Source of the DNA: Flammeovirgaceae bacterium UBA5867
Lineage (GTDB): Bacteria > Bacteroidota > Bacteroidia > Cytophagales > Cyclobacteriaceae
Reading direction: 5' to 3'
DNA: 35,438 nucleotides
Assembly (NCBI GenBank): GCA_002432545.1
Contig: DJFR01000001.1
Location: 10,487 to 45,924 of the forward strand
Part shown: in pieces, positions 21,950 to 31,295 of the stretch
Layout: each line of letters opens with the position of its first letter
Numbering within the stretch: position 1 is the first letter of the stretch
The notes under the pieces: generated by a model
Seen by the model: the letters and a program-made list of their open reading frames with translations, nothing else
What the model was told of the DNA's origin: nothing
Database searches by the model: none
Position numbers and translations under genes: made by a program

Positions 21950-23833
21950 CTAAACGAGCATGAGCGTAAAAGATATTTCAGTGCCCTGCGATTGATTGCT
22001 GGTAATACTGAGTTCGCCCCCGTTGTGTTTGATAAATTCTTTGCAGAGTAAAAGACCGAGACCGGTACCTTTCTCTTCCTGCGTGCCGCGTTTGGTAAAA
22101 TGTTCCTGCGCCAGAATCATATTTACTTCTTCCGGTGTCATTCCTATACCAGAGTCCTTCACTGTAATGCGACAAACACTTTCAACGATGAGCGTTGAAA
22201 TTTCAACACGACTACCCGCTGTTGAAAATTTTACTGCGTTGTGTATCAGGTTACGCAAGATCAACTGTACCTGGTTCGGATCTGCCATAACCTGGATCGA
22301 TGCAAGACTGGTATTGTCGATCGAAACATCTTTGCGCGCGGCAACATCGGCTAACAAATTGCAGGCTTCATCAATACATGTGCTGATGTGAAGCGCTTTT
22401 CTTTCGGTGCGTATACCTTCCATCTGGCTAAGCGACCAGTTGAGCAGGTTATCAAGTGTACGTTGTGTTGCTTTCAGATTATCTTTTACGCGATCGGATA
22501 TCATCATAAATTCCTCATGGCTCAGTGCTTTGGATGCTACCAGCTCGAGCAACGACTGCAGGTTGCCTATAGGACCGCGCAGATCGTGACTGATCACCGA
22601 GAATAATTTTGATTTCAGTTGATTGAGGTAATGAAGATATTCGGCCTGTGCCTGCATCTCTTCACGTTGCAATTCAATTGCTTTATTTTTTTCTTCCAGC
22701 ACTATATTGGTTTTTGTCTGGATAGCACGCAGCCGTGAGAGCATAATAATAAAGGCTGTGAGCAGCATAATACCAGCAGCCAATAAAATGGTTAACCAGC
22801 GCTGGTTGCTGATGAGCTTCTGCTGAAGTATATTTTTATGACCGAGTTCTTCAATGGTTTTGTCTTTCGATTCCAGTTCATAGAGAGATTTAATCTCTTG
22901 TATCTGTCCACTCTTCTCAACATTATATAAACTGTCTTTATACTGATTGACAAGCCTGAGTTGCTCAGCTGCCAACGCAGGTCGATTTGTATTGGTATAA
23001 ATGTCTGCAAGCAATGTATGTGCTTTGATGAGGCTCGACAGATTATAGATCGAATTACCAAGCGCGATGGACTTCTTTAGAAATGCAATGGCACTATCGG
23101 GTTGATTAAGTTTATTCGCGTTCTGCGCAGCATGATAAAAAGATATACCCAGCGCGCGTTTATTTCCTACAACACTATCTAAGCGCAGTGCCATCCGGTT
23201 ATACTTCATGCTTTTTTTATAGTCGTGCAGCATATAGTATATTTTTACCTTGCGACTATATAGTATACTGATACTGAGTGTGTCTTTAAGATCGTGGTAT
23301 AGATTTAATCCGTGGTCTACAAAATAAAGTGCAGAGTCGTATACAGCTTTCTCGGTTAGCAGCATCGATCGCTCACGGTATGTATCCGCCAGCAGTTTAT
23401 TGTCGTGGTAAGCAGTGGCAAGCTGACGTGAGCGTTTCAAAAAAGTATCCGCCAGGGCAAAGTCGCGAAGCTCTACAGAAGTTCGTGCGAGTGACAACAG
23501 GCATAATCCTTGTAAATGAACATGTGGTGAATTCTCTGTTAACTTCAGTGCTTTGAAGCCATACTCGGTGCTGAGCCTGTAATTCGCTTTTGTCCAGTTT
23601 GCTTTTGACAGAATATAATAACCGGCCGCAAGAAAATACGCATCATTGTGTTGTGTACTTTCGGTTACTACGGCATTAGCCAGCACTATAGCAGAGTCAG
23701 GATTCGACAGGTAAATATCCGTTGCCAGTTCAATAACACCAGCTAGCCGGATGCTGTCTTTCTTTTCCGATGCAAGTACCGGAGATAATCCTGCCAGCAA
23801 TAACATCAATAAAATTATGAGAGAGGGGCGCAT
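21950..23833 (-). CDS. TPR-repeat sensor histidine kinase
   Basis: The 627-residue sensor has a signal peptide (residues 1-21), about six tetratricopeptide repeats across residues 40-300 expected in the periplasm, a single membrane helix (346-366) and a short coiled coil (370-400). A cytoplasmic kinase core follows: phosphoacceptor H416 in I-S-H-D-L-R-G-P-I, N-box L-I-H-N-A-V-K-F-S near 530, D-S-G-I-G-M near 560 and G-T-G-L-G-L near 590. The TPR array probably senses protein-protein contact rather than a small ligand. No response regulator is adjacent, so it is an orphan kinase. It is divergent from the TonB receptor/DUF4249 pair, which could be a target but this is inference. Confidence 0.93.
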   Translation of the reverse strand: MRPSLIILLMLLLAGLSPVLASEKKDSIRLAGVIELATDIYLSNPDSAIVLANAVVTESTQHNDAYFLAAGYYILSKANWTKANYRLSTEYGFKALKLTENSPHVHLQGLCLLSLARTSVELRDFALADTFLKRSRQLATAYHDNKLLADTYRERSMLLTEKAVYDSALYFVDHGLNLYHDLKDTLSISILYSRKVKIYYMLHDYKKSMKYNRMALRLDSVVGNKRALGISFYHAAQNANKLNQPDSAIAFLKKSIALGNSIYNLSSLIKAHTLLADIYTNTNRPALAAEQLRLVNQYKDSLYNVEKSGQIQEIKSLYELESKDKTIEELGHKNILQQKLISNQRWLTILLAAGIMLLTAFIIMLSRLRAIQTKTNIVLEEKNKAIELQREEMQAQAEYLHYLNQLKSKLFSVISHDLRGPIGNLQSLLELVASKALSHEEFMMISDRVKDNLKATQRTLDNLLNWSLSQMEGIRTERKALHISTCIDEACNLLADVAARKDVSIDNTSLASIQVMADPNQVQLILRNLIHNAVKFSTAGSRVEISTLIVESVCRITVKDSGIGMTPEEVNMILAQEHFTKRGTQEEKGTGLGLLLCKEFIKHNGGELSITSNQSQGTEISFTLMLV

Positions 23834-24015
23834 CCGTGGTTAAAACTTCAAAATAAGACTTTTACCGGTCTTGGATTAAGGCAATTCAGGCTAAAAAAGC
23901 ATGTAGGTTTTAGCATGCATGAAAAATCATTTTTTCATTGTGTAAAATTAACATGATCAGGGTATCGTTATGTTTTATTATTTTGTTACTCCACTAAGCG
24001 CCCCGGGTATGTAGC

Positions 24016-26298
24016 ATGAAACGACTGGCTGGAATATTTTTGATCATAACCGTACACAGCGTCATGGCGCAGACTGTTACATTAAAAGGTGTAGTACGCG
24101 ACCAGGCCGGTGAACGACTTCCATCCGCGTATGTTTTTATTTACCCCGACTCTGTCAACATAGCAACCTCCAACGATGGGAGGTTTTCAAAAGCATTACC
24201 GCGCGGAAAGAAAACGATCATCGTTTCTTTTGTAGGCCATGAAATATACCGGCAAACTTTTTTTCTGAAGCGCGATACCACACTCGCTGTTTCACTTCAT
24301 TCAACAGCAGGACATCTGCAGGAAGTTGAAATTATAGGGCAGCGCAATCCGCAGGAAGAAATGTTACAAACGAATCGTACCAGTACATATTTACTCACAC
24401 AGGAAGATATACGCATGCTGCCGGTGTTAGGTGGTGAAGCCGATGTTATCAAGGCACTGCAATTGTTACCCGGCACGGTGCGTGGTGTGGAAGGAAGTTC
24501 AGACCTGTTTGTGCGCGGAGGCGCTGCCGATCAGAATCTTGTTTTGCTTGATGACGTGCCCATCTACAATCCAAGCCATATGCTCGGATTTTTATCGGTG
24601 TTTAACCCGGATATACTCAATAAAGTCGAAGCGATCAACGGAGGTTTTCCCGCAGAGTTTGGCGGACGGTTATCATCTATACTCAATATTGAAACGATCG
24701 ATAACGTTGCAACGAAAACCCGGGTGTCAGGAGATATAGGTGTAATCGCATCGCGCCTTTTTATTGAGCAACCCCTGGTAAAAGATAAAGCAAGTTTTTG
24801 GGTAGCCGGACGAAGAACCTATATAGACCAGGTTGTGAAGGCCATTGGCAGTGACGAACTTCCATACTACTTCTACGATTTAAATGGAAAGCTTATTCTT
24901 AAACCTTCAGGCCGCGATCGTGTTGAGATAAGTTACTACGGAGGTGTAGACGAACTTGAATTATTCCGCGATCGTGACAATGATGGTGATGGATTTCTCA
25001 CCGAATATTATGCAGGCAACACAAGTTTATCGCTGCAATGGAACCATCGTTTAAAGAATAACTGGAACAGCACCGTCTCGTTGATTCGCTCCGAGTATAA
25101 ATATGATATACGCAATGCCTTCGAAGAAAATGAACTGCGCGCACTGTCAGATATAGAGGACTACGGTGCACGATGGCTGTTGCAAAAAGATTCGCTTTTT
25201 GGTCGCGGTATATTTAAAGGTGGTGCCGAGTGGACACGACATGATGTGAGTCCGAATGTTATAAACTCACAAGGTACCATCGCGGAATTATTTGAAAGCA
25301 GTTCTACCGATGGTCGGCTTTCAAATGAGTTTGCCTTGCATGCACAATACGAATGGCCTGTGTCTGATCACTGGCGTTTTAATGTAGGAGCGCGTGCTTC
25401 ATCCGCTGTAGTAAAAGATAAGATATATTTCTTTCCGGAGCCGCGCGTCTCGGTGCGCTATGCCATCAATAACGATGAGGCATTGAAATTCAGTTACTCG
25501 CGCATGGTGCAGTATATGCATCGCATTTCAAACTCTGCAGTTACATCGCCAACGGATATATGGTATCCGGTTACGGCAGATATTCGCCCGCAGACTTCGC
25601 ACCAGGTAGCGCTGGCCTGGCAACGATCGCTGGTGAAAGAAAATATTTTTCTCTCTGTAGAAGCATACTATAAATCAATGAGCAACCTGATCGGTTATGA
25701 AGAAGGTACCAATCTTTTTCTGAACAACGATTTTGAATCCAAGCTGATACAAGGTACTGGCAGTGCCTATGGTCTTGAATTCTTAATTCGTAAAGATGCC
25801 GGTAAATTTACCGGGTGGATCAGCTATACTCTGTCGTGGTCATGGCGACAGTATAACGAGATTAATGGTGGTGAACGATTCCCTTCACGTTACGACAGAA
25901 GACATAACGGAGCTATTGTAATGCAATATGCCATCAATAAGCGCTGGGCTGTTTCGGCTGTATGGGAGTATATATCCGGTTCGCGCTTTACACCGGTAAT
26001 AGGACAATACGTAACACTGGCACCAACATTAACCGGTGTTGATCTTGTGCCGATCTATTCAGGTATTAACCAGGTAAAACTTGCCGATGCACATCGACTT
26101 GATTTTGGTGTTAAATTCAGGGGCAAACCCGATCGTAAATTTCAATATCAGTGGTTCTTCGGAGTATATAATGCATACAACCGTGCAAACCCGGTGGGAA
26201 TAAGCATTGAACAGGATGAGACTACGAATACGTTGCGTTATGAACAACCGGGGTTGTTTGGGTTGATTCCGTTTGTGAGTTATGGATTCAAATTTTAG
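24016..26298 (+). CDS. TonB-dependent receptor with carboxypeptidase-regulatory-like domain
   Basis: The 760-residue receptor has a signal peptide ending V-M-A-Q (residue 19) and a carboxypeptidase-D-regulatory-like beta domain at about 22-100 (L-K-G-V-V-R-D-Q-A-G-E-R-L-P; V-S-F-V-G-H-E). A plug at about 120-230 (L-G-G-E-A-D-V-I-K-A-L-Q-L-L-P-G; F-V-R-G-G-A-A-D-Q-N; D-V-P-I-Y-N-P-S-H) and a barrel ending S-Y-G-F-K-F with a terminal phenylalanine follow. The plug sequence belongs to the class found with DUF4249 lipoproteins, and indeed one follows after 22 bases. The two form an outer-membrane import pair whose substrate is not known. The gap between them is a triple repeat with stop codons in all frames. 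Confidence 0.93.
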   Translation: MKRLAGIFLIITVHSVMAQTVTLKGVVRDQAGERLPSAYVFIYPDSVNIATSNDGRFSKALPRGKKTIIVSFVGHEIYRQTFFLKRDTTLAVSLHSTAGHLQEVEIIGQRNPQEEMLQTNRTSTYLLTQEDIRMLPVLGGEADVIKALQLLPGTVRGVEGSSDLFVRGGAADQNLVLLDDVPIYNPSHMLGFLSVFNPDILNKVEAINGGFPAEFGGRLSSILNIETIDNVATKTRVSGDIGVIASRLFIEQPLVKDKASFWVAGRRTYIDQVVKAIGSDELPYYFYDLNGKLILKPSGRDRVEISYYGGVDELELFRDRDNDGDGFLTEYYAGNTSLSLQWNHRLKNNWNSTVSLIRSEYKYDIRNAFEENELRALSDIEDYGARWLLQKDSLFGRGIFKGGAEWTRHDVSPNVINSQGTIAELFESSSTDGRLSNEFALHAQYEWPVSDHWRFNVGARASSAVVKDKIYFFPEPRVSVRYAINNDEALKFSYSRMVQYMHRISNSAVTSPTDIWYPVTADIRPQTSHQVALAWQRSLVKENIFLSVEAYYKSMSNLIGYEEGTNLFLNNDFESKLIQGTGSAYGLEFLIRKDAGKFTGWISYTLSWSWRQYNEINGGERFPSRYDRRHNGAIVMQYAINKRWAVSAVWEYISGSRFTPVIGQYVTLAPTLTGVDLVPIYSGINQVKLADAHRLDFGVKFRGKPDRKFQYQWFFGVYNAYNRANPVGISIEQDETTNTLRYEQPGLFGLIPFVSYGFKF

Positions 26299-26318
26299 AA
26301 GTAAGAAGTAAGAAGTAA
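26298..26318 (+). repeat. Three tandem copies of GAAGTAA between receptor and lipoprotein genes
   Basis: GAAGTAA occurs three times head to tail (26298, 26305, 26312), beginning in the last base of the receptor stop codon and ending two bases before the next ATG. Because 7 is not a multiple of 3, the TAA in each copy falls in a different frame. Its purine-rich GAAG could also act as a weak ribosome-binding site. Confidence 0.85.
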
Positions 26319-26320
26319 TT

Positions 26321-27193
26321 ATGCCCAGAAAAAATATATATGTTAAAATTTGGGGAGCGCAGCTGGTAGCGGGGTTGTGTTTTGTTTTGACAGCTTGTAT
26401 ACCGGAGCCGTTGGAGGTGGAGGGTATACCGGTGGTACAACCGCAGATTGTGGTGAATACGCAAATTATACCGGATCAGTCGCTGGTGGTGCTGCTTACC
26501 AAATCGTTTGGTGCACTGGATGCAAATGAAGATAGCGATGCGCAGGAATTGCTCGATCAGATCGCTGTGGAGGATGCTTCCGTTACGATAAGCAACACGC
26601 GGCAAACGTATAACCTTGCGGCACTGGGCAGTGGTGTGTATGGCGGTATATTTATTCCGTTTAGTGCTGGCGAAGAATATACGTTGCATGTTAAAAGTGA
26701 ATCGCTGGGCGAAGTGAGTGCTACAACAACGGTGAAGCCCATGATTTCTTTCGATGAGATTGAAGCAGAACTATATTTTGATGGATATGATGATACGCTG
26801 GTGCAGGTAATGTATACCCTGACTGATCCGGTGGAGAAGAACTGGTATATGGTGAACGTGCAGCAAATTGAACGTGACGAATTGATTGAAGATGCGCTCA
26901 ACCCGCGCGCCTTTATGCGATTGTTGGATGACGCGGAGTTTGATACTCCGAAGTATGGCGAAGCATTTCGTGCGTTTCAACGCGACTTTGATGCTGGTGA
27001 TACCGTGGCGGTATTTCTGTCAAACATCAGTGAAGAATACTATAACTTTATGAAGCTGCGGCTTGATAATCGCTTCAGCTTTATTGAATACCTCAGTGAG
27101 CCTGTCAATTACCCTTCCAATGTTATAGGTGGCAAGGGATTTTTTAATTTATATGTGCCTGATATCCGCACGTTTGTGCTGGAAGAGATGTAG
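26321..27193 (+). CDS. DUF4249 family lipoprotein
   Basis: The 290-residue lipoprotein has a hydrophobic signal and lipobox L-T-A-C at residues 23-26. Beta-rich modules follow: V-N-T-Q-I-I-P-D-Q-S-L-V-V-L-L-T-K-S-F and V-T-I-S-N-T-R-Q-T-Y-N-L near the N-terminus. Y-T-L-H-V-K-S-E-S-L-G-E-V-S-A-T-T-T-V-K-P then shows the fibronectin-like edge typical of DUF4249. The family is nearly always encoded next to a TonB receptor and is thought to be the surface partner that helps capture the substrate. It is somewhat shorter than many relatives. It starts 22 bases after the receptor stop and is surely cotranscribed. Confidence 0.9.
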   Translation: MPRKNIYVKIWGAQLVAGLCFVLTACIPEPLEVEGIPVVQPQIVVNTQIIPDQSLVVLLTKSFGALDANEDSDAQELLDQIAVEDASVTISNTRQTYNLAALGSGVYGGIFIPFSAGEEYTLHVKSESLGEVSATTTVKPMISFDEIEAELYFDGYDDTLVQVMYTLTDPVEKNWYMVNVQQIERDELIEDALNPRAFMRLLDDAEFDTPKYGEAFRAFQRDFDAGDTVAVFLSNISEEYYNFMKLRLDNRFSFIEYLSEPVNYPSNVIGGKGFFNLYVPDIRTFVLEEM

Positions 27194-27340
27194 TGTAACC
27201 TTTTAGAAATATAGTTTGGTGGCATCATCTTTTATTTTCAGTATGATCGGTGACGATGCGCCTGCATTTTTTTCAGTGAAAACCTGCGTCCGCTGCCAGA
27301 GATTTGTATATTTTCAACCCTGTAATCAAACCCTTTCATT

Positions 27341-27784
27341 ATGGAGAACAAGAGTAAGCGTGATGAGATAATAGAAGTCGCTACCAAATTATTTATTTAT
27401 ACAGACGATCAGGCATGGGATAAACTGCTGGATGAAGTTCTGACCGAACAAGTCTGGTTTGATATGGCATCCGTGGGAGGAGGCGAAGGAAAAAAGATTG
27501 CTGCAAAAGATATATGCCAGATGTGGAAGACAGGCTTTACGGGTATAGATGCCGTGCATCACCAGGCCGGTAATTACCTGGTAAATTTCCATGCTGAAGC
27601 AATTGAAGCCACCGTGTTCTGTTATGCCATTGCACTACATTATAAAAAATCAGCAACACAAGGTAATACACGCGAGTTTGTGGGCAGCTACGATCTGCAT
27701 TGTGTATTAACCGATAAGGGCTGGCGCATTGACAGCTTTAAATACAATGTGAAGTATATAAATGGTAATGTAGACTTTAAGTAA
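27341..27784 (+). CDS. SnoaL/NTF2-like protein
   Basis: The 147-residue protein has the NTF2-like cone-fold pattern. A helix starts it (D-E-I-I-E-V-A-T-K-L-F-I-Y-T-D-D-Q-A-W-D-K-L-L), D-V-W-F-D-like Q-V-W-F-D-M follows, then K-D-I-C-Q-M-W, a V-H-H-Q-A-G-N-Y strand, A-T-V-F-C-Y-A-I-A and a closing D-K-G-W-R-I-D-S-F-K-Y strand. Members are small enzymes or binding proteins of many kinds (isomerases, dehydratases, ketosteroid-like) and the ligand is not predictable. It ends 3 bases before the hydrolase gene at 27788, so the two are an operon. Confidence 0.85.
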   Translation: MENKSKRDEIIEVATKLFIYTDDQAWDKLLDEVLTEQVWFDMASVGGGEGKKIAAKDICQMWKTGFTGIDAVHHQAGNYLVNFHAEAIEATVFCYAIALHYKKSATQGNTREFVGSYDLHCVLTDKGWRIDSFKYNVKYINGNVDFK

Positions 27785-27787
27785 TCG

Positions 27788-28345
27788 GTGGAGCCCTATA
27801 CATTTAAATCAACGGTGCTGATTTTACCCGGACTCGGAAATTCAGGAGAAGGACATTGGCAAACGCTTTGGGAAAAGGAATATAATTTTATACGCGTACA
27901 GCAACGCGATTGGGATGCACCCATTCAAAGCGAATGGATCGAAACGATCGATACTAAAATTTCCGAACTCAATACAACGGACATCCTACTGGTTGGCCAT
28001 AGTTTGGCGTGCTGCACCGTGGCATTCTGGGCAGCGCGGTTCAATCGTAAAATAAAAGGTGCGCTTCTCGTAGCACCGAGCGATACAGATGCCGATACAT
28101 ATCCACCCGGTACAACAGGTTTTAAACCAATGCCGCTGAATAAACTTCCGTTCCCTTCTATAGCAGTAGCGAGCACCGATGATTACTATGTTGCGTATGA
28201 ACGTGCACTGCATTTTGCCAACGCATGGGGAAGTGAACTGGTAAGCATCGGCCCGGCCGGACATATCAATGTGGCAGCAGGCTTTGGGGATTTTAAAGAA
28301 GGAATTGAATTACTGAAAAGACTGGACGAAGGAAAGGTAAAATAG
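27788..28345 (+). CDS. RBBP9/YdeN-family alpha/beta serine hydrolase
   Basis: The 185-residue small hydrolase carries the family opening (V-L-I-L-P-G-L-G-N-S-G-E-G-H-W-Q) and the nucleophile S72 in G-H-S-L-A-C. An acid at D131/D132 (S-T-D-D-Y-Y) and H159 (A-G-H-I-N) complete the catalytic triad. Such proteins are cytosolic esterases of unknown natural substrate. The start is a GTG at 27788, three bases after the SnoaL-like gene stop, with an upstream GATCGG-like stretch too weak to call a ribosome site; translational coupling is likely. Confidence 0.9.
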   Translation: MEPYTFKSTVLILPGLGNSGEGHWQTLWEKEYNFIRVQQRDWDAPIQSEWIETIDTKISELNTTDILLVGHSLACCTVAFWAARFNRKIKGALLVAPSDTDADTYPPGTTGFKPMPLNKLPFPSIAVASTDDYYVAYERALHFANAWGSELVSIGPAGHINVAAGFGDFKEGIELLKRLDEGKVK

Positions 28346-28368
28346 AGAACTGTATATCTCTTTAAGAA

Positions 28369-29034
28369 TTACTTTTTTGCAGCGTTCTTCTCGTAAAAAT
28401 TATTGATCAGCGTCATGAGCTCACCAGCCGTGAGGTAATACATGATGGTATAGTTCTGTGCGTTGAAATCACCGAGTAATTTATAGTATTGATCTTCCGT
28501 CAGACTATATTTCTTCATCAATCCCGATTTGGTTTCGGGGTTGTTGATCACCACAGCGACATACGTTTTGGCGCGGATGTTATCTTCGCGCAACCACGTG
28601 AGTTTACGTTTTTGCTTTTTGGACTTCGATAGGTAGAACGGCAATTTTCTTCGTGCGAGCTTCGCGTTCTCATCATCAAACATACCCTCATAGCTGATGG
28701 CTTGCGATTCGATCGTAACCTCCTGAAGCATAACTCCCTTCTCCGTCATGCGAATCACACTCGATTCGTAATTCCACAACGGTTGCTCTATCGGTTGGTA
28801 GCCTACCAGTGTGAATACAAGTGTATCGCGCCCGGTGGCAGAGATGTTGAAATTACCCTGCACATCCGTAGAAGTGCCCCGCATGGAATTTTTGATGCGC
28901 ACAGTTACAAACGGCAGCGGACTAAACGTAGCAGAGTCTACAATGATACCGGTATATACCTGCTGTTTCTGTGCGTGAGTTGTTATACCCACACTTATGA
29001 AAATCAGCGCAAAGAAAATTATTCGTTTCAGCAC
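28369..29034 (-). CDS. Exported carboxypeptidase-regulatory-like domain protein
   Basis: The 221-residue product has a signal peptide ending T-H-A-Q (residue 22). A carboxypeptidase-D-regulatory-like beta sandwich lies at about 24-105 (G-I-I-V-D-S-A-T-F-S-P-L-P-F-V-T-V; G-T-S-T-D-V-Q-G-N-F; F-T-L-V-G-Y). The C-terminal 100 residues are basic and helical (K-S-K-K-Q-K-R-K-L-T-W-L-R) and end L-I-N-N-F-Y-E-K-N. There is no TonB-receptor plug or barrel, so this is a free-standing member of the group, probably periplasmic and attached to a partner or the outer membrane. It lies 5 bases after the DUF985 cupin gene, as second gene of a minus-strand operon. Confidence 0.85.
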   Translation of the reverse strand: MLKRIIFFALIFISVGITTHAQKQQVYTGIIVDSATFSPLPFVTVRIKNSMRGTSTDVQGNFNISATGRDTLVFTLVGYQPIEQPLWNYESSVIRMTEKGVMLQEVTIESQAISYEGMFDDENAKLARRKLPFYLSKSKKQKRKLTWLREDNIRAKTYVAVVINNPETKSGLMKKYSLTEDQYYKLLGDFNAQNYTIMYYLTAGELMTLINNFYEKNAAKK

Positions 29035-29039
29035 GTATT

Positions 29040-29537
29040 CTAGTTCGTCAGTAATTCTATGATGGCGCTACAGGCCGGAAAAGTTTTAAGTAAGGTCTGT
29101 CGGTCTGCTAATTCAAAATCTGCAAAGTCAAATCCGGGAGCAACCGTGCATCCGGAAAGTGTATAGCTATTTTCTGCTGCAACTTTGGCACCAAACCAGC
29201 AATTGGCCGGCACCACAACCTGCAATGATTCTCCATTTTCTACATCCGGTCCCAGGGTATGCGTAATAACTCCGGCATCGGTAAGTATATAGATATAGAG
29301 GCTGCCGCCTGCATGATAGTGCCAGAGTTCATCAGATTTTATACGATGGAACAAGGAACGATCGTGCGAGCGTAGCAGGAAATATATAGCAGTAGAAAAA
29401 CTTCGGGCGGCACCAAAACGATCCGGGAGCTCCGCAGCAGAAGCAGACTCTGAAGCGCGATACGTCTCCTTATAGAACCCACCTTCCGGATGAGGAAGGA
29501 GTTCAAGATGCCGGATCCAGTATTCGGGTGTTTTCAT
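29040..29537 (-). CDS. DUF985-family cupin protein
   Basis: The 165-residue cupin begins M-K-T-P-E-Y-W-I-R-H-L-E-L and shows the family hallmarks H-P-E-G-G-F-Y-K-E-T-Y-R, S-T-A-I-Y-F-L-L, H-R-I-K-S-D-E-L-W-H-Y-H, V-V-P-A-N-C-W-F-G and V-A-P-G-F-D-F-A-D-F-E. I chose the ATG at 29537 because a GAGG sits 6 bases upstream and because a start at 29630 would add 31 residues unlike the family. The H-x-H and E residues in the W-H-Y-H segment could bind a metal, as in other cupins; the substrate is unknown. Confidence 0.9.
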   Translation of the reverse strand: MKTPEYWIRHLELLPHPEGGFYKETYRASESASAAELPDRFGAARSFSTAIYFLLRSHDRSLFHRIKSDELWHYHAGGSLYIYILTDAGVITHTLGPDVENGESLQVVVPANCWFGAKVAAENSYTLSGCTVAPGFDFADFELADRQTLLKTFPACSAIIELLTN

Positions 29538-29744
29538 GTTTTGCCTCGGGGTTGCAATACAAAGTCCAATATAGAACGTTCCGCACAATACACCACGCAT
29601 AAAATCTGCAAGCCTTCTTAAAGCATGCATCTTTTAAAAGTAAACGCGGTTAAAATTCAGCTTACGTGTTGATGAATAATGTAATTCGTTAGAGTAAGGA
29701 GTCACCCGATAGAATTTATTCCCGGTGTGAGCTTAGATTGATGA

Positions 29745-30983
29745 TCAATCAAATTTTCGTTTGATACCCCAGAGGTCACGGATCACAACATCGATCATAA
29801 TCTTCTGAGAATTTTGCAGTATAAGATTGTTAGAAGTCGTGCCTATTCTGTCATATGAGTAGGTGAGGTTCACAGCCGATTTACCGTCAAACACAGGCAG
29901 CGATACTCCGGCCGATAGGCCCCACGTTAGAAAATTTGTTCCGTCCAGTTTGATCGGGTAATTCTGTGTATAGAACCCGGCACGCAGCGAGGCAAGTCCC
30001 AGGTATGATTCCGCATTCGGATTTCCCTTGTATAAATATCCGAGACCAAATTTCCATGAATCTTCAAACGTAAGTTCCTGGTCAGAGAAACTTGCTGAGG
30101 TCCATTTTTCAAATTTCAGATCAGCCGCGATGATTGAACGTTTTGCGTGCAGCGCTAACCCTACACCATAAGACGCAGGAAGTTTATACTTCAGTTTATC
30201 TCCGTTGTCACTGGTCAGCGTGTCGGCATTCTCATCGTATAGTGTACTTTTTTGTGAGCCGTTAAACTTGATACCATTATCCGCTACAAGACCAAACACC
30301 AGCGCACGATTCTTCAGGTTGATACGATACTGAAGTCCGAAGTCAGCATGTACCTTGCGCGCAACCACCTGGTTCTCGTAAGTAAGCACACTCGATTGAC
30401 TCGGAATTTCAATGCTTTCATTTTTAGTGATGCTTCCGAATATATAGGACAGGTTAACACCCAGGGACAGATTTTTTACTACGCTGAATGAATTGCCGAT
30501 GTATAGCTGATTCAGGTTTCCGCTGCCATCGTAGGTATAGTTTACGTTGGATGCCGCGCCCAGTTCACGCGTGGTATTGATATTATAGCCTACGCTGCTA
30601 TAGGGAGCGAGACCGGCAGAGGCTGACCACCATTTCGAAAACTTGAACCAATAATTAATATTGGTAATACCACCGGTAGATTTTGATTCTGCTTTGGATG
30701 TGGTGAGGTACCGGTTAGACTCTACATATAAGCCGATCTCATATATATGTGTGATGGGCGAAGATATAGCTCCGTACGAAGCCGGGTTAATAGGATTCAG
30801 ATTGTAATCGTCTTGTACAGCAATCCCAACACCGCCCATACTTCTGTTCAGGGAAGACGTTCTGTTGTTGATCATGCCTACACCATATACGGAATAAGGC
30901 GAACTGAATATATTTTGAGCGTAAACACTACCTTGTACCAGCAGAAGTACCCCCGCTATCAGAACCTGTGTTAATCTAGGCAT
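29745..30983 (-). CDS. FadL/OmpP1-like outer-membrane protein
   Basis: The 412-residue protein has a signal peptide ending V-Y-A-Q (residue 23), then the S-S-P-Y-S-V-Y-G-V-G entry and M-G-G-V-G-I-A-V-Q-D segment seen in Bacteroidota FadL-like (OmpP1/PorV-like) barrels, with N-P-A-S-Y-G as the usual hatch motif. The rest is a long series of amphipathic strands (L-G-V-N-L-S-Y-I-F; A-G-V-S-L-P-V-F; A-V-N-L-T-Y-S-Y). FadL-type barrels move hydrophobic molecules; PorV-type ones attach type IX cargo. Neither role can be assigned. It is divergent from the DUF4270/kelch lipoprotein operon, and the three may act together at the surface. Confidence 0.8.
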   Translation of the reverse strand: MPRLTQVLIAGVLLLVQGSVYAQNIFSSPYSVYGVGMINNRTSSLNRSMGGVGIAVQDDYNLNPINPASYGAISSPITHIYEIGLYVESNRYLTTSKAESKSTGGITNINYWFKFSKWWSASAGLAPYSSVGYNINTTRELGAASNVNYTYDGSGNLNQLYIGNSFSVVKNLSLGVNLSYIFGSITKNESIEIPSQSSVLTYENQVVARKVHADFGLQYRINLKNRALVFGLVADNGIKFNGSQKSTLYDENADTLTSDNGDKLKYKLPASYGVGLALHAKRSIIAADLKFEKWTSASFSDQELTFEDSWKFGLGYLYKGNPNAESYLGLASLRAGFYTQNYPIKLDGTNFLTWGLSAGVSLPVFDGKSAVNLTYSYDRIGTTSNNLILQNSQKIMIDVVIRDLWGIKRKFD

Positions 30984-31295
30984 TGCAGATTGTATTAGTC
31001 TTGCAACTTCGCCAGCGTATTCGGGCCCGACAAGAATTAGCGACCAACGCTATAAATGCAACTACAGCATTCTTTTTTGTGCCGATCTATTTACAGTCAC
31101 ATTTCATAAAAAGTATATAATCGCGTAAACCGTTGAAAAAAAGCGGTTTCGCACAGAATTTCAGCTTGTCACAAAATGGTAGACACGCCATAGGTTGGCA
31201 CTCCATTGTGTTTGGTAGCTGAATTTATTGGAGTTGTCTCATTCATTTCATGAAACAGCGCAAAGGCGGTTGTTTTGTTACGGAGATAAATTTCC
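30984..31295. promoter_or_regulatory. Divergent control region with a hairpin
   Basis: This 312-base gap separates the FadL-like gene from the DUF4270 gene. It contains a hairpin, GCG-T-AAACCG (31123-31132) against CGGTTT-CGC (31144-31152), and TCATTTCATGA (31243-31253), an 11-mer also present at 16818-16828 near the XRE regulator. I cannot place a confident -7 element for either gene. Confidence 0.45.
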
